Shown here: positions 32,324-42,193 of the stretch, piece after piece
Numbering within the stretch: position 1 is the first letter of the stretch
How the letters are laid out: every line of letters begins with the position of its first letter
Source of the DNA: CAIVAT01 sp037137455
GTDB taxonomy: Bacteria; Bacteroidota; Bacteroidia; Bacteroidales; FEN-979
Reading direction: 5' to 3'
NCBI GenBank assembly: GCA_037137455.1
Contig: JBAXKG010000006.1
Span: forward strand, 1 to 64,000
Length of the DNA stretch: 64,000 nucleotides
Made by a program: the position numbers and the translations under genes
The notes under the pieces: generated by a model
The model's input: the letters and a program-made list of their open reading frames with translations, nothing else
What the model was told of the DNA's origin: nothing
Database searches by the model: none

Positions 32324-34999
32324 TTATTTTAAAATTGGGTAATTCTTTTCAAAAAAACGAAGATACTGCGAAATATCTTTATTCTTGTAAAGTACGGGAT
32401 AATTTTCAACTGAAATGACAAAATCGTAATATTGACCGGCATTCTCAAGTTTGGTAAAAATATATTTACTATCATGTATCCCAAGATAATAATTCATGGC
32501 TTTTTCGCTGTTATCAAAATTGTTAACCGTGATCATCTGCCTTTCATTGTCAAGCATCAGACTATTAACCATCAAATTTTCGAGGTCGTTGAATTTCGAA
32601 TTGTAGTCGGTGATTTTTATCTTTAATGCATCCACATCCACAAAATTGTCATTCACGATAAGCACAAAGAAATGCACGGCATTTTGATCGTATTTGTATA
32701 GTTTCATTGAATTATCAAAAATGGCAGCAGAATCTGTTTTAATTGTCTGCCCTTTTGAGTCTTTCTGAGTTCCCAAAAAAGAGAGAACATCTTCGGCCAT
32801 TTTTCTCACCTTACTTTTGGGATAATCCCGTATCACATTATTCATGGCAATCACCAGTGAATCTACAACTTCGATCTTGCCTAAAGCAAGACCCCGCATA
32901 TAGTCAAATTTTGGCATCAATGCCGTATCTCCTTTATATTGAACGCGTGCAATATCAGCGTTGTTTATCACCATGTAATACTGTTGGTTCGTGAAAGCCT
33001 TGTAGGTATCATTATACAATATTGAGGCTTTCGATTGTCTCGAGTTGATCTCATTGTAATAATTTGGGTTCACGAGGAGTTTCGCGTAATCACTTTCCGG
33101 GAACTGAGACAGAATCTGGTTTTTATACTTATCGCTTTTGGTCTGGTTTTGAAGGTATGAATATAACTGACACAACTCATAAACCGTTTGTATCTTGTAT
33201 TTATTTTCGGGAAACCTTTCAAGTAATGTTTCGAAAGTCTGGGTCGAATTACCCCAATCACCTAATTCTTCAACATAAATGAACCCTGCCTGGTAAAAAG
33301 CCTCAATGATCATATTGTTGGAGGCCTTAAGTTTTTCTTCGCCTACCGGGATATCCTTAATGTAATATGCCCTGTCCTTAGGATCTTTTAATTTGGCAAG
33401 CAACGCTTTTCCGGTTTGCGTAGTGTCGCCAGGCGCTTCGGGCAAAGAATCTGTTTGTTCGGGTTCATTTGAGAAGGCAGCAATAGTCTTATCGTTCAGA
33501 AACCAGTTGTCTTCAATCTTTCGTCTTCCCCATTTTCGCATGAATGTCGTAAAACCATTCGACATAATAGTAGGGTTGTAAAAATACCACCGACCTTCCT
33601 TTGGACCCGTTCCTTGTTGATCCTGACCAGGGGTCTGACTATTTAAAGTTTGGTTTTCAAGGCGTTTCTGATCCTCGATTTTTTTCTTCGCCTCTTCTGC
33701 AATAAGGTTTGATATAATCTGATCGATTATTATATTCCTTTGCTCTTCGGTCATTGCCGACAATTTCTGCAGGCTGTCCTGAAGGCTTATGACCTGTAGA
33801 TTCTTAACAAGATCGGTGAGAGAGATGGTTCTCTTGGCAAGTTCTTTATAATTTGGATAGTCCTTTGGCAGGAATTGCATTGTGCTGTCATAGTAAGCCT
33901 GTGCAACGGTATAATTATGGGTGCCGAAGAAAATGTCGGCAAGGTCAAGTGAAGAGATGGCCTTCTGGTAATTATTAGTGCGGCTTGTGCTCACTGATTT
34001 TTTAAAATGTTCAATAGCGGTAATCGTATCTGCATCTTTGAGGGCAATATGTGCAAGTGAATAATAGATCTGATCCTGAAAATCTTTGTTTTTATCATCT
34101 TTCAGCATTTTTGTCAGCTTCTTTATGATAAACTCCCGGTTTCCGCTTTTGACATCATAACATTGTGCCAGGTTGATCTTAGCATTAAATTCCATTTCAT
34201 AGTTTGAAGCATTTTTCACCACCGTTACATACATATTCGAAGCTTCATTAAACTCTCCGTTGCGCTGATAAATCTGGCCCAGGATGAACTGGCAACGAGT
34301 ACGTACGACACGCGAAGGTTTCAATTCAAGGGCACGGTTCAGATAAGGAATTGCTGCATTATAATTCTTTTGCATGATATAAAACTGTCCGTACACAAGA
34401 TTCAGGTCGGTTTCATAATTTTCGGGCGCTTCGCCTTTTCGGATCTTGCTTTGTAACATATCAAGCATTGGTTCGGCCCTGTTGAAGTCGCCAATCTGAA
34501 TATTCGACATGGCTTGCCAAAGCATTGCCTCGTATTTTATTTCATTTTCATTATATGTCTTGATCACGAACTCGAAAGTACGGCGGGCCATTGGGTAATC
34601 CTGTTTATAAAAATAACTCTTACCGATCAGCATGTATGAATCATCGATCCAACGCACATACTCTTTCCTGTTAAAGTACATTGAGTGTTTGTTGATCGCC
34701 TTTGAAGCTTTTTTAATGGCTATATCGGCATATTGTGAAAGTTTGGTAGCGGTGGCCCTGTCACCCCAATTGAACACGGGCAAAACAACGGCATAGTTGT
34801 CTTTCAAGCTGGCCTGATATTCTTTCAGCCCCTGGCGCACGTTATCCATCCCGTTCCAATAAACATTATAATGCGCAGTAGTGTTATGATAAGCCCTGCG
34901 AACAAATGTATTTTTCTTGGTGGAACAAGCGCTTAACAGAATAAATCCTGACAATATCAGAACCGATGCGGCGAGGTTATATGTCTTCGTCGATATCAA
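32324..34999 (-). CDS. porW: PorW/SprE-like T9SS periplasmic TPR lipoprotein
   Basis: The 891-residue lipoprotein has a signal with Cys25 (LLSACSTKKN). Helical repeats of TPR type follow over about 60-400 (for example YDSTMQFLPKDYPNYKEL and LNRALELKPSRVV), then a linker and further repeats at about 560-760. PorW/SprE is an outer-membrane-associated lipoprotein that joins the T9SS translocon to the PorK/N ring. The start is TTG at 34999: no in-frame ATG lies upstream before the promoter or within the signal peptide. It heads a minus-strand run through bactofilin, atpZ and the pterin pair, an arrangement I know from other Bacteroidota. Confidence 0.85.
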   Translation of the reverse strand: MISTKTYNLAASVLILSGFILLSACSTKKNTFVRRAYHNTTAHYNVYWNGMDNVRQGLKEYQASLKDNYAVVLPVFNWGDRATATKLSQYADIAIKKASKAINKHSMYFNRKEYVRWIDDSYMLIGKSYFYKQDYPMARRTFEFVIKTYNENEIKYEAMLWQAMSNIQIGDFNRAEPMLDMLQSKIRKGEAPENYETDLNLVYGQFYIMQKNYNAAIPYLNRALELKPSRVVRTRCQFILGQIYQRNGEFNEASNMYVTVVKNASNYEMEFNAKINLAQCYDVKSGNREFIIKKLTKMLKDDKNKDFQDQIYYSLAHIALKDADTITAIEHFKKSVSTSRTNNYQKAISSLDLADIFFGTHNYTVAQAYYDSTMQFLPKDYPNYKELAKRTISLTDLVKNLQVISLQDSLQKLSAMTEEQRNIIIDQIISNLIAEEAKKKIEDQKRLENQTLNSQTPGQDQQGTGPKEGRWYFYNPTIMSNGFTTFMRKWGRRKIEDNWFLNDKTIAAFSNEPEQTDSLPEAPGDTTQTGKALLAKLKDPKDRAYYIKDIPVGEEKLKASNNMIIEAFYQAGFIYVEELGDWGNSTQTFETLLERFPENKYKIQTVYELCQLYSYLQNQTKSDKYKNQILSQFPESDYAKLLVNPNYYNEINSRQSKASILYNDTYKAFTNQQYYMVINNADIARVQYKGDTALMPKFDYMRGLALGKIEVVDSLVIAMNNVIRDYPKSKVRKMAEDVLSFLGTQKDSKGQTIKTDSAAIFDNSMKLYKYDQNAVHFFVLIVNDNFVDVDALKIKITDYNSKFNDLENLMVNSLMLDNERQMITVNNFDNSEKAMNYYLGIHDSKYIFTKLENAGQYYDFVISVENYPVLYKNKDISQYLRFFEKNYPILK

Positions 35000-35033
35000 A
35001 AGAGATTTTAAAGGAGTAATAACTATTATTTTA

Positions 35034-35041
35034 CAAAATTA
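35034..35041 (-). promoter_or_regulatory. Candidate -7 box (TAatTTTG) for porW
   Basis: The plus strand reads CAAAatTA. The predicted start near 35027 leaves about 28 nt before the TTG start and supports it. Confidence 0.5.
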
Positions 35042-35078
35042 TTTTAAATTTTTGAATTTGCCCGAAATAGGGTCAAGA

Positions 35079-35109
35079 TTTGTCGGATCGCATAATTTTC
35101 CGATATTTG
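35079..35109 (+). promoter_or_regulatory. Promoter of the M23-dxr-rseP operon
   Basis: TTTG at 35079-35082 and GAtaTTTG (one mismatch) at 35102-35109 are 19 bp apart. The predicted start near 35116 is about 22 nt before ATG 35138. Confidence 0.6.
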
Positions 35110-35137
35110 CAACGTTTTGAGGATTGTAGCGTGAGAT

Positions 35138-36028
35138 ATGGATTCGGAAAGAAGAGATAAAAAAAAAGTAAGGTGGACTGAAAAGTGGCGGAATAAATAT
35201 CGCCTTGTTTTCATGACCGATGATACCCTTGAAGAGCGGTTTACATTTCGCCTTTCTAGGATGAATGTGTTTATTGCACTCGGAACATTGACCATTGTAC
35301 TTATTTTCCTGACAAGTATTTTGATCGCATTCACTCCTTTGAGGGAATACATCCCTGGTTATACCAATGTGGGATTGACCAAAAAATTATATAAACTTCA
35401 GATAAAGACTGATTCAATTGAGCGCGTACTGGTAAAAAAGGAACTGTTCTTTCAGAATATTAAGGATATCATCAACGGCAAGAATTTAACAGAAGACAAG
35501 CCAATTGCAAGGGATACGGTGAAAAAATACAGTAACATTAAAATTAAGCGTTCAATCGAGGATTCTTTTTTACGCCTTGAGGTGGAAAACCAAAGTAGGT
35601 ATAGTCTGTATAAGATGGAAACGATGGAAATTGCCAGTCTGAAAAAGGCCTCCATCGGAGGTGTTCTTTTCTTTACCCCGCTAAAAGGGATTATTACCAA
35701 TGATTTCGACCCAACCCAGAAACATTATGGCGTGGATATAGTTTCAAAACAAAACGAGGCTGTTAAAACTGTTCTTGATGGTACGGTGATTTTCAGTAGT
35801 TGGACACTTGAAACAGGATATGTTTTAGTGTTGCAGCATTCACAGAATATTGTCTCGGTTTACAAGCACAATTCAGTGATCCTGAAAAAGACAGGAGAGT
35901 ATGTGCGGGCTGGCGAGCCTATTGCCATTGTTGGCGAAACCGGCGAACTGATTACCGGGCCACACCTTCATTTCGAATTATGGAATGATGGAAATCCGGT
36001 CAACCCAAAGGATTACATTACATTTTAA
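35138..36028 (+). CDS. M23-family peptidoglycan endopeptidase, membrane-anchored
   Basis: One TM helix (about 45-68, VFIALGTLTIVLIFLTSILIA, given here as IALGTLTIVLIFLTS) follows a basic cytoplasmic start. A coiled-coil region leads to a LytM domain in the last 110 residues. Zinc ligands are visible: His and Asp in KHYGVDIV and the HxH in GPHLHFELW, so it should be catalytically active, cutting peptide cross-links in the periplasm. It is divergent from porW-bactofilin; dxr starts 16 nt downstream. Confidence 0.92.
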   Translation: MDSERRDKKKVRWTEKWRNKYRLVFMTDDTLEERFTFRLSRMNVFIALGTLTIVLIFLTSILIAFTPLREYIPGYTNVGLTKKLYKLQIKTDSIERVLVKKELFFQNIKDIINGKNLTEDKPIARDTVKKYSNIKIKRSIEDSFLRLEVENQSRYSLYKMETMEIASLKKASIGGVLFFTPLKGIITNDFDPTQKHYGVDIVSKQNEAVKTVLDGTVIFSSWTLETGYVLVLQHSQNIVSVYKHNSVILKKTGEYVRAGEPIAIVGETGELITGPHLHFELWNDGNPVNPKDYITF

Positions 36029-36044
36029 CTACCCCGACTGATAT

Positions 36045-37217
36045 TTGAAAAAGAATATTGCCATATTAGGATCAACCGGGAGTATTGGAAACCAGGCTCT
36101 GGAGGTGGTGCGTAATTATCCTGATCTTTTTGGGGTTGAAGTTCTCACTGCCCAAAACAATTGGGACATGCTCATTCGCCAGGCTATTGAATTCAAGCCC
36201 AACGCGGTTGTAATTGGGGATGTTTCATATTATTCAAAAGTTGCGGAAGCCTTAAAACCTTATCCTGTAAAGGTTTTTGCCGGTCAGGATTCCATTGCAC
36301 AGATCGTTGAGATGGAGGAGATTGATCTGGCGCTGATTGCCCTGGTTGGTTATGCCGGCCTGAAACCAACCCTCAATGCCATAAATGCCGGTAAGCATAT
36401 AGCACTTGCCAATAAAGAAAGTTTGGTTATAGCCGGAGGCCTTTTAATGGCTGAAGCACGAAGGAAAAATGTACGTATTTTGCCTATCGATTCTGAACAT
36501 TCGGCCATCTTTCAATGTCTGGTTGGTGAAGATCCGGTTTCTGTGGAAAAAATTTGGCTGACCGCTTCCGGTGGACCCTTCCGCGGAAAACAAAGGGCTC
36601 ATCTCGTAAATGTTGCTAAAGAAGAGGCCTTAAAGCATCCCAACTGGAAAATGGGACACAAGATTACTATTGATTCAGCTTCCATGATGAACAAGGGACT
36701 GGAAGTAATTGAAGCCCGATGGCTTTTTAATCTTAAGCCCGAACAGATAGAAGTCATAATCCACCCGCAATCGGTAATTCATTCCATTGTTCAATTTATA
36801 GATGGTTCAATGAAAGCACAAATGGGAGTCCCTGACATGAAAATTCCGATTCTCTATGCCATGGCCTTCCCGGTACGCATAAAATCAGATTTGCCTCGTT
36901 TCAGCTTCATTGATCACCCGAAGTTGACATTTGAAGCGCCTGATTTAGAGTTATTTCGTAATCTTTCTCTGGCTTATGCTGCACTTAAACAGGGAGGGAA
37001 TATGCCGTGTATTTTAAATGCCGCAAATGAAATTGCAGTTAACGCTTTCCTTGAAGACCGAATCAGTTTCCTTAGAATGCCGGAGGTTATTGAACATTGC
37101 ATGCAAACAGTTTCCCATATTAAAATGCCGATCTATGAAGATTGTGTTGCATCGCACAAAGAGGCCATCAGCAAGGCAAAAGAGTTTATAAAACTTTCAA
37201 ATAATCACCAAAATTAA
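36045..37217 (+). CDS. dxr: 1-deoxy-D-xylulose 5-phosphate reductoisomerase (Dxr)
   Basis: Dxr makes 2-C-methyl-erythritol 4-phosphate, the first committed step of the MEP isoprenoid pathway. GSTGSIGNQAL at the N terminus binds NADPH, and IDSEHSAIFQ and NKGLEVIEA are catalytic-site segments. The start is TTG at 36045: an in-frame TGA lies 4 bases upstream, and the first internal ATG would remove the NADPH motif. The 390-residue length is typical. It lies between the M23 gene and rseP, 14 nt before the latter. Confidence 0.95.
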   Translation: MKKNIAILGSTGSIGNQALEVVRNYPDLFGVEVLTAQNNWDMLIRQAIEFKPNAVVIGDVSYYSKVAEALKPYPVKVFAGQDSIAQIVEMEEIDLALIALVGYAGLKPTLNAINAGKHIALANKESLVIAGGLLMAEARRKNVRILPIDSEHSAIFQCLVGEDPVSVEKIWLTASGGPFRGKQRAHLVNVAKEEALKHPNWKMGHKITIDSASMMNKGLEVIEARWLFNLKPEQIEVIIHPQSVIHSIVQFIDGSMKAQMGVPDMKIPILYAMAFPVRIKSDLPRFSFIDHPKLTFEAPDLELFRNLSLAYAALKQGGNMPCILNAANEIAVNAFLEDRISFLRMPEVIEHCMQTVSHIKMPIYEDCVASHKEAISKAKEFIKLSNNHQN

Positions 37218-37231
37218 TTTATAATAATCTC

Positions 37232-38551
37232 ATGGAAATCGTTATTAAAGTTGTTCAGTTACTGCTCAGTTTATCAATTCTCGTGATTTTTCATGAGTTC
37301 GGACATTTTATTGCAGCCCGAATATTTAAAACAAGGGTTGAAAAATTTTATCTGTTTTTTGATCCCTGGTTTTCGCTCTTTAAATTTAAAAAGGGTGATA
37401 CTGAATATGGCGTTGGGTGGATTCCCCTTGGAGGTTATGTAAAAATTTCGGGGATGATTGATGAATCGATGGACAAGGAACAAATGAAACTTCCCCCGCA
37501 ACCATGGGAGTTCCGTTCCAAACCTGCATGGCAGCGGCTGATCATTATGTTGGGCGGTGTAACTGTGAATATTTTACTGGCAATAGCAATTTACATAGTG
37601 ATGCTGGCTGCCTGGGGAGAGCAATATCTGCCTACTGCAGAGGTAAAATACGGAATTACTGTTGATTCATTAGGCTATCAAATGGGTTTGCGCAATGGCG
37701 ACCACATACTATCGGTCGATAATAAACAGGTTGAAGATTTTGCGGCCATTCCTAAAACAATCATTCTGGAGGAGGCAAAGACTGTGCAGGTAATGCGTAA
37801 CGACCAGAAAACAGACATTATTATTCCAAAGAATTTCATCAGCCGGTTAATCAAACATAAATCCCCTGATTTCATTGCAGTAAGGTTCCCATTTGAGGCC
37901 GGAAAGTTTACAGCAGGATCTCCTGCCCAGGCTTCAGGTATGCAGATAAATGACAAAATCATTGGGCTGAATGACTCTCTTATGATCTATTTCGACCAGT
38001 TTAGAACTTGCATTCAGCAGTATAAGAATAAAAGGGTAAATGTTACGATTTTGCGCGGCCCGGATACGCTCCGTTTACAGGTTGATGTCCCTGAAGCCGG
38101 CCTTATTGGGGTATATCCCAGAGGACCAGGAAATTATTTTGCCTTTAAAGAAAAGAGTTATAATCTACTCACCGCCATTCCGGCCGGCGTTGTCAAAACC
38201 TTTGAAGGTGCCGGGAATTACATCAAATCCATAAAACTCCTTTTCTCTCAGGATAAAGCTTACGAATCGGTAGGCGGATTTATCACAATTGGCAATATTT
38301 TCCCCTCAACCTGGGATTGGACTGCTTTCTGGTCACTCACGGCATTCCTTTCGATCATGCTTGCCATATTAAATATCCTACCCATTCCTGCCCTCGATGG
38401 CGGGCACGTGATGTTCCTGTTTTATGAGATCATTGTCCGCAAAAAACCCAGCGACAAATTCATGGAATATGCCCAGATCGTTGGAATGGTAATTCTTTTC
38501 GGTTTACTGATCTTCGCAAACGGGCAGGATATTATGAAGCTGTTCAGGTAG
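37232..38551 (+). CDS. rseP: Site-2 intramembrane metalloprotease (RseP/MucP family)
   Basis: The zinc motif HEFGH lies at 21-25 in the first TM helix, and the third ligand is in PALDGGHVMF near the C terminus. One or two PDZ domains occupy the periplasmic middle (around 130-290). It cuts membrane-bound anti-sigma factors and signal-peptide remnants. At 439 residues it has the normal family length. It ends the M23-dxr-rseP operon and overlaps the convergent YitT gene by 8 bp. Whether it acts on the sigma partner at 15309-15896 is unknown. Confidence 0.94.
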   Translation: MEIVIKVVQLLLSLSILVIFHEFGHFIAARIFKTRVEKFYLFFDPWFSLFKFKKGDTEYGVGWIPLGGYVKISGMIDESMDKEQMKLPPQPWEFRSKPAWQRLIIMLGGVTVNILLAIAIYIVMLAAWGEQYLPTAEVKYGITVDSLGYQMGLRNGDHILSVDNKQVEDFAAIPKTIILEEAKTVQVMRNDQKTDIIIPKNFISRLIKHKSPDFIAVRFPFEAGKFTAGSPAQASGMQINDKIIGLNDSLMIYFDQFRTCIQQYKNKRVNVTILRGPDTLRLQVDVPEAGLIGVYPRGPGNYFAFKEKSYNLLTAIPAGVVKTFEGAGNYIKSIKLLFSQDKAYESVGGFITIGNIFPSTWDWTAFWSLTAFLSIMLAILNILPIPALDGGHVMFLFYEIIVRKKPSDKFMEYAQIVGMVILFGLLIFANGQDIMKLFR

Positions 38552-39440
38552 CCACCTTTTCTTTCAATGACTTGAACCCTTCGCCTAATATTTCTGTGGC
38601 ATCTGTGACGGTCAGGAAAGCTTTCGGGTCGATTTCATGGATGTATTCCTCAAGCAAAGCCAGTTCGCGCCGGCTTACCACGGTAAAAATGATTTTTTTA
38701 TCGGCATAGTTAAACATCCCCTGACCATTTATAAAAGTTCCTCCACGGTCGAGATTGTTTATTATTTTATCACGGATTTCCTCATGCTTATCTGAGATGA
38801 TAAACAGGCTTTTATCATAGCTGACTCCTTCAAGAACTACATCTATTACTTTTCCCGTGATGTAAATAACAATCCAGGAATACAATGGTATTTTCCAATC
38901 CTGGAATACAAGCAGTCCGACCAATACGATAACCGAATCGACATAGATCATAAGCACCCCCAGGGGAAGCCTTGTATATTTTGCAATGATCATGGCCACA
39001 ATATCGCTGCCCCCTGAAGTGGCTTTGGATTTGAAGATCAGGCCAAGTCCCAACCCTGCCAGAACTCCTCCGAATATAGATGATAATAAGGCATCTCCCT
39101 TTACCAGGGGTTCAAACCCCCAGAAAATAGTGAGGGTATCAGTAAAGAGCGCTGTCAGAGAAAATCCGACCACTGTCTTCATCCCAAAACGGGGACCCAG
39201 GAACCTTATCCCTATAATTGTCAGTGGAATATCGAAACATAGTGCAACGAGTCCAACGGGAGTATTAAACAGATAGTGCAATACGATGGAAATCCCATAT
39301 ACTCCGCCCGGTACAATTTTATAAGGAGTAATAAAAAGGACAAAACTAGTGGCTAAAATAAATGCCCCGATTATGATAAGGCTGTAGGAAATAAACCACT
39401 TGCGGGTAAAGGGTTTTTCCTTAATAAGAAAAAATGGCAT
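38544..39440 (-). CDS. YitT-family membrane protein with DUF2179 domain
   Basis: Five to six hydrophobic helices fill about 15-190, with family segments IVPGGVYGISIVLHYLF, SKATSGGSDIVAMI and IYVDSVIVL. A soluble DUF2179 domain (about 205-285) holds RGGTFINGQGMFNYADKKII and ends with HEIDPKAFLTVTDATEILGEGF. The family function is not established; B. subtilis relatives are uncharacterised transport-like proteins. It is a single gene with a -7 box at 39476-39483. Confidence 0.92.
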   Translation of the reverse strand: MPFFLIKEKPFTRKWFISYSLIIIGAFILATSFVLFITPYKIVPGGVYGISIVLHYLFNTPVGLVALCFDIPLTIIGIRFLGPRFGMKTVVGFSLTALFTDTLTIFWGFEPLVKGDALLSSIFGGVLAGLGLGLIFKSKATSGGSDIVAMIIAKYTRLPLGVLMIYVDSVIVLVGLLVFQDWKIPLYSWIVIYITGKVIDVVLEGVSYDKSLFIISDKHEEIRDKIINNLDRGGTFINGQGMFNYADKKIIFTVVSRRELALLEEYIHEIDPKAFLTVTDATEILGEGFKSLKEKVAT

Positions 39441-39475
39441 AAGAAGAATATTAGTTAATTATTAAAATGATAAAG

Positions 39476-39483
39476 CAAAGATA
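39476..39483 (-). promoter_or_regulatory. Candidate -7 box (TAtcTTTG) for the YitT gene
   Basis: The plus strand reads CAAAgaTA, with a predicted start about 30 nt before the ATG at 39440. The remaining intergenic DNA to 39680 is AT-rich with no other recognisable element. Confidence 0.45.
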
Positions 39484-39680
39484 TTTGATTGTGGCACAAT
39501 GCATGCCTACAATGTGCGTTAATCTTAAAACATTTTGATCAAGAACCGGATAAATTTATTGAATAGATGTGTTTCTGATATCATTATTGATTTGACTGAG
39601 TTTAAATTGGCTTAACAGTGATTTTAGTAACAAAAAAAAGTGTACTTTTATCCCGTTTTTCTAATTGACCTAACAACCTG

Positions 39681-40679
39681 TTGTTGACGTTGCCTGTATC
39701 TGAATATTTGACCAAATTCAGGATAAAAATCTTTTTTATCCTTATTATTCTTGTTTCTCAGGAGTTTGCTTCATCCTTTGCACAACAACCAACACTCATA
39801 ACGAATTACATGTTCACCAACATGGCCATAAACCCGGCGTTCGCGGGAAATAGTGGTGGCATTTGTGCAACGGGACTTGTTCGCCAGCAATGGATTGGTT
39901 TCAAAGATCCGGATGGATCCCAGACTGCTCCCCAGGTTTTTTTGTTAACTGTCGATTCTCCGATTAAATTCTTGCATGGAGGCATTGGGGGTGTACTCTA
40001 TCAGGATAAACTGGGTTTTTTCAAGAATATCGGTTTAAAAATAGGATATGCCTATAAAATGGAAGCTGGCTCCGGTGATCTCTCATTTGGTTTACAATTA
40101 GGACTTCAAAACGGATCCTTCGATTTTTCGAAATTCGATATTGGCCAGGGGGCAGGTAATCTCACAGAGGATCCGGTGCTAAGGGATATTTCGGGGAATA
40201 CTAGTGCAATGTCGTTCGATATGGGGGCAGGCATCCTTTATAAGGTGCCGGAAAAGTATTATATCGGACTTTCTGCAGACAATCTATTGCAATCCAGCGC
40301 AGATAAAATTGCATATAAATTACGCCGCACCTATTACCTTGGAGGGGGGTATGAATGGATTCTTCCGAACTACCCGGCTTTTGAACTACAGCCTTCGGTA
40401 CTTTTCATGTATGATGGCGCTGCATTTCAATTCAATCTCAGCGCCCTTGTATTGTATGACAAAAAATTCTACGGCGGATTAGGTTATCGGCTGCAGGATG
40501 CTGTTTCGGTGTTGGCTGGTGTAAGTATTAAAAGCTTCCGGGTGGGAGTTGCATATGATATCAGCACTTCAGCAATGAGCAAATATAACAATGGGGGCTT
40601 AGAAGTTATGGTGAGTTACTGTTTCAAAATCGACACTGATAAATTTCGGAAAAGCTACAGAAATACACGTTTCTTGTAG
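39681..40679 (+). CDS. porP: PorP/SprF-family T9SS outer membrane protein
   Basis: A signal peptide ending near SSFAQ precedes QPTLITNYMFTNMAINPAFAGNSGG, the hallmark opening of PorP/SprF proteins (Q...YM.N....NPA.AG). About 14-16 beta strands of a small barrel follow. PorP works at the outer membrane with the PorK/N ring and PorE, or as a substrate-specific partner. There is no usable ATG before the signal peptide: an in-frame TGA lies at 39666-39668, so translation starts at a TTG (39681, 39684, 39690 or 39708). It heads the T9SS cluster. Confidence 0.93.
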   Translation: MLTLPVSEYLTKFRIKIFFILIILVSQEFASSFAQQPTLITNYMFTNMAINPAFAGNSGGICATGLVRQQWIGFKDPDGSQTAPQVFLLTVDSPIKFLHGGIGGVLYQDKLGFFKNIGLKIGYAYKMEAGSGDLSFGLQLGLQNGSFDFSKFDIGQGAGNLTEDPVLRDISGNTSAMSFDMGAGILYKVPEKYYIGLSADNLLQSSADKIAYKLRRTYYLGGGYEWILPNYPAFELQPSVLFMYDGAAFQFNLSALVLYDKKFYGGLGYRLQDAVSVLAGVSIKSFRVGVAYDISTSAMSKYNNGGLEVMVSYCFKIDTDKFRKSYRNTRFL

Positions 40680-40706
40680 AAAAAATAGTGAAATTTGCTT
40701 TCTTGA

Positions 40707-40740
40707 TTTGAAAAATAATTGTTTTAAAATAATAAATTTC
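40707..40740 (+). promoter_or_regulatory. Weak candidate promoter before gldK
   Basis: TTTG at 40707-40710 and TAaaTTTC (one mismatch) at 40733-40740, 22 bp apart, in the 101-bp porP-gldK gap. gldKLMN may have its own start in addition to read-through from porP. Confidence 0.35.
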
Positions 40741-40780
40741 AATACGTAGCGTTATTTTTCATCCATTAATAGGCTAAAAA

Positions 40781-42148
40781 ATGAAAAAACTGTTCATTTA
40801 TTCCGCGCTGCTGATTTTCCTGGGAAGTTGTAGCAATTCAGGGAGTGGCGAGCTTACAGGAGTAAAAAACCGAAGTAAGTACTATACGCCCGATCCGTTT
40901 GGCATGGTTTACGTTCCTCTGGGTTCATATACCATGGGCGTGAGCGATGAAGATATGCCATATGCCCAGCTTAACAACCCTAAAACGGTGACAGTTCAGG
41001 CTTTTTATATGGACCAGACTGAAATTACGAACAATGAATACCGTCAGTTCGTTTACTGGGTGAGAGATTCAATTGCACGACGGATTCTTGGAGAAACCAA
41101 GCCGGAACTTTATTTTATTTCGGAAAACAAGAAAACCGGTGAGCAATTTGATCCGCCATTCCTCAACTGGGAAAGCAAATTGGAATGGAATTCTGAGCAA
41201 CAAGATGTTCGCGATGCACTGGCCCCGTTATATCTTCCGGAAAATGAACGTTATTTTAGAAGGAAAGAGATTGATACACGAAAACTATATTTTGAGTACT
41301 ATTTCGTTGATTTGAAAGCGGCCTCGCGCAAAGACTTTACCGCACAGGCTGATCTCAAAGAGGCCAGCCTTGCAAATCGTCCGCAAGGCTTGAAGGATCG
41401 TTCAGTTTATGTTCGTAAAGAGGTTATAAATGTATATCCTGATACCTTATGCTGGATACATGATTATACCTATTCTTTCAATGATCCGAGTACTGAAAAA
41501 TATTTCTGGCATCCTGCTTATGACAATTACCCTGTTGTTGGTGTGAATTGGCGTCAGGCTAACGCTTTTTGTATCTGGCGTACACAAATGAAGAATAGTT
41601 TCCTTTTTGGTCAAAAAGGAGAGACCTTTATCAGCGATTTTCGACTTCCCACCGAAGGGGAATGGGAATGGGCAGCGCGCGGAGGTTATGATGCAAACCC
41701 CTATCCCTGGGGAGGACCATATACCCGCAATGACAAAGGATGTTTCGTTGCGAACTTCAAGCCAATGCGGGGTGATTATGTTGCCGATGGCGGCGCCACT
41801 ACAGTTATTGTTGGTCACTATCCAGCCAATGATTATGATCTTTACGATATGGCTGGAAATGTGGCAGAATGGACAGTTACGGCCTTTCATCCCTCTTCGT
41901 ACAATTTTTCATGGGACCTGAATCCCGATTATAAATACAATGCCAAGGATTCCGATCCACCGGCATTAAAACGTAAAGTTACCCGTGGTGGATCCTGGAA
42001 GGATGTTGCTTATTTCCTTCGAGTTTCAACGCGTTCATATGAATATCAGGATACTGCAAAATGCTACGTTGGATTTCGTTGTGTTCAGAATTTCATGGGT
42101 CGCCAACGCGATGATAAGCCTGCAAGGGCTTCAAAAGTCTACCGATAA
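40781..42148 (+). CDS. gldK: GldK/PorK T9SS ring lipoprotein (formylglycine-generating-enzyme fold)
   Basis: The lipoprotein signal ends at Cys17 (FLGSCSNSG). The rest is an FGE/SUMF1-type fold: MVYVPLGSYTMGVSDED, FYMDQTEITNNEYRQFVYWV, RLPTEGEWEWAARGG, YDMAGNVAEWT and RGGSWKD. GldK forms, with GldN, the large periplasmic ring attached to the outer membrane; its catalytic cysteines are not needed for that. The length of 455 residues fits. It is followed by gldL after 45 nt. Confidence 0.97.
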   Translation: MKKLFIYSALLIFLGSCSNSGSGELTGVKNRSKYYTPDPFGMVYVPLGSYTMGVSDEDMPYAQLNNPKTVTVQAFYMDQTEITNNEYRQFVYWVRDSIARRILGETKPELYFISENKKTGEQFDPPFLNWESKLEWNSEQQDVRDALAPLYLPENERYFRRKEIDTRKLYFEYYFVDLKAASRKDFTAQADLKEASLANRPQGLKDRSVYVRKEVINVYPDTLCWIHDYTYSFNDPSTEKYFWHPAYDNYPVVGVNWRQANAFCIWRTQMKNSFLFGQKGETFISDFRLPTEGEWEWAARGGYDANPYPWGGPYTRNDKGCFVANFKPMRGDYVADGGATTVIVGHYPANDYDLYDMAGNVAEWTVTAFHPSSYNFSWDLNPDYKYNAKDSDPPALKRKVTRGGSWKDVAYFLRVSTRSYEYQDTAKCYVGFRCVQNFMGRQRDDKPARASKVYR

Positions 42149-42193
42149 TATAAATGACCTGTCCTCTTCATTAACATTTAATCCTCTCAAACT

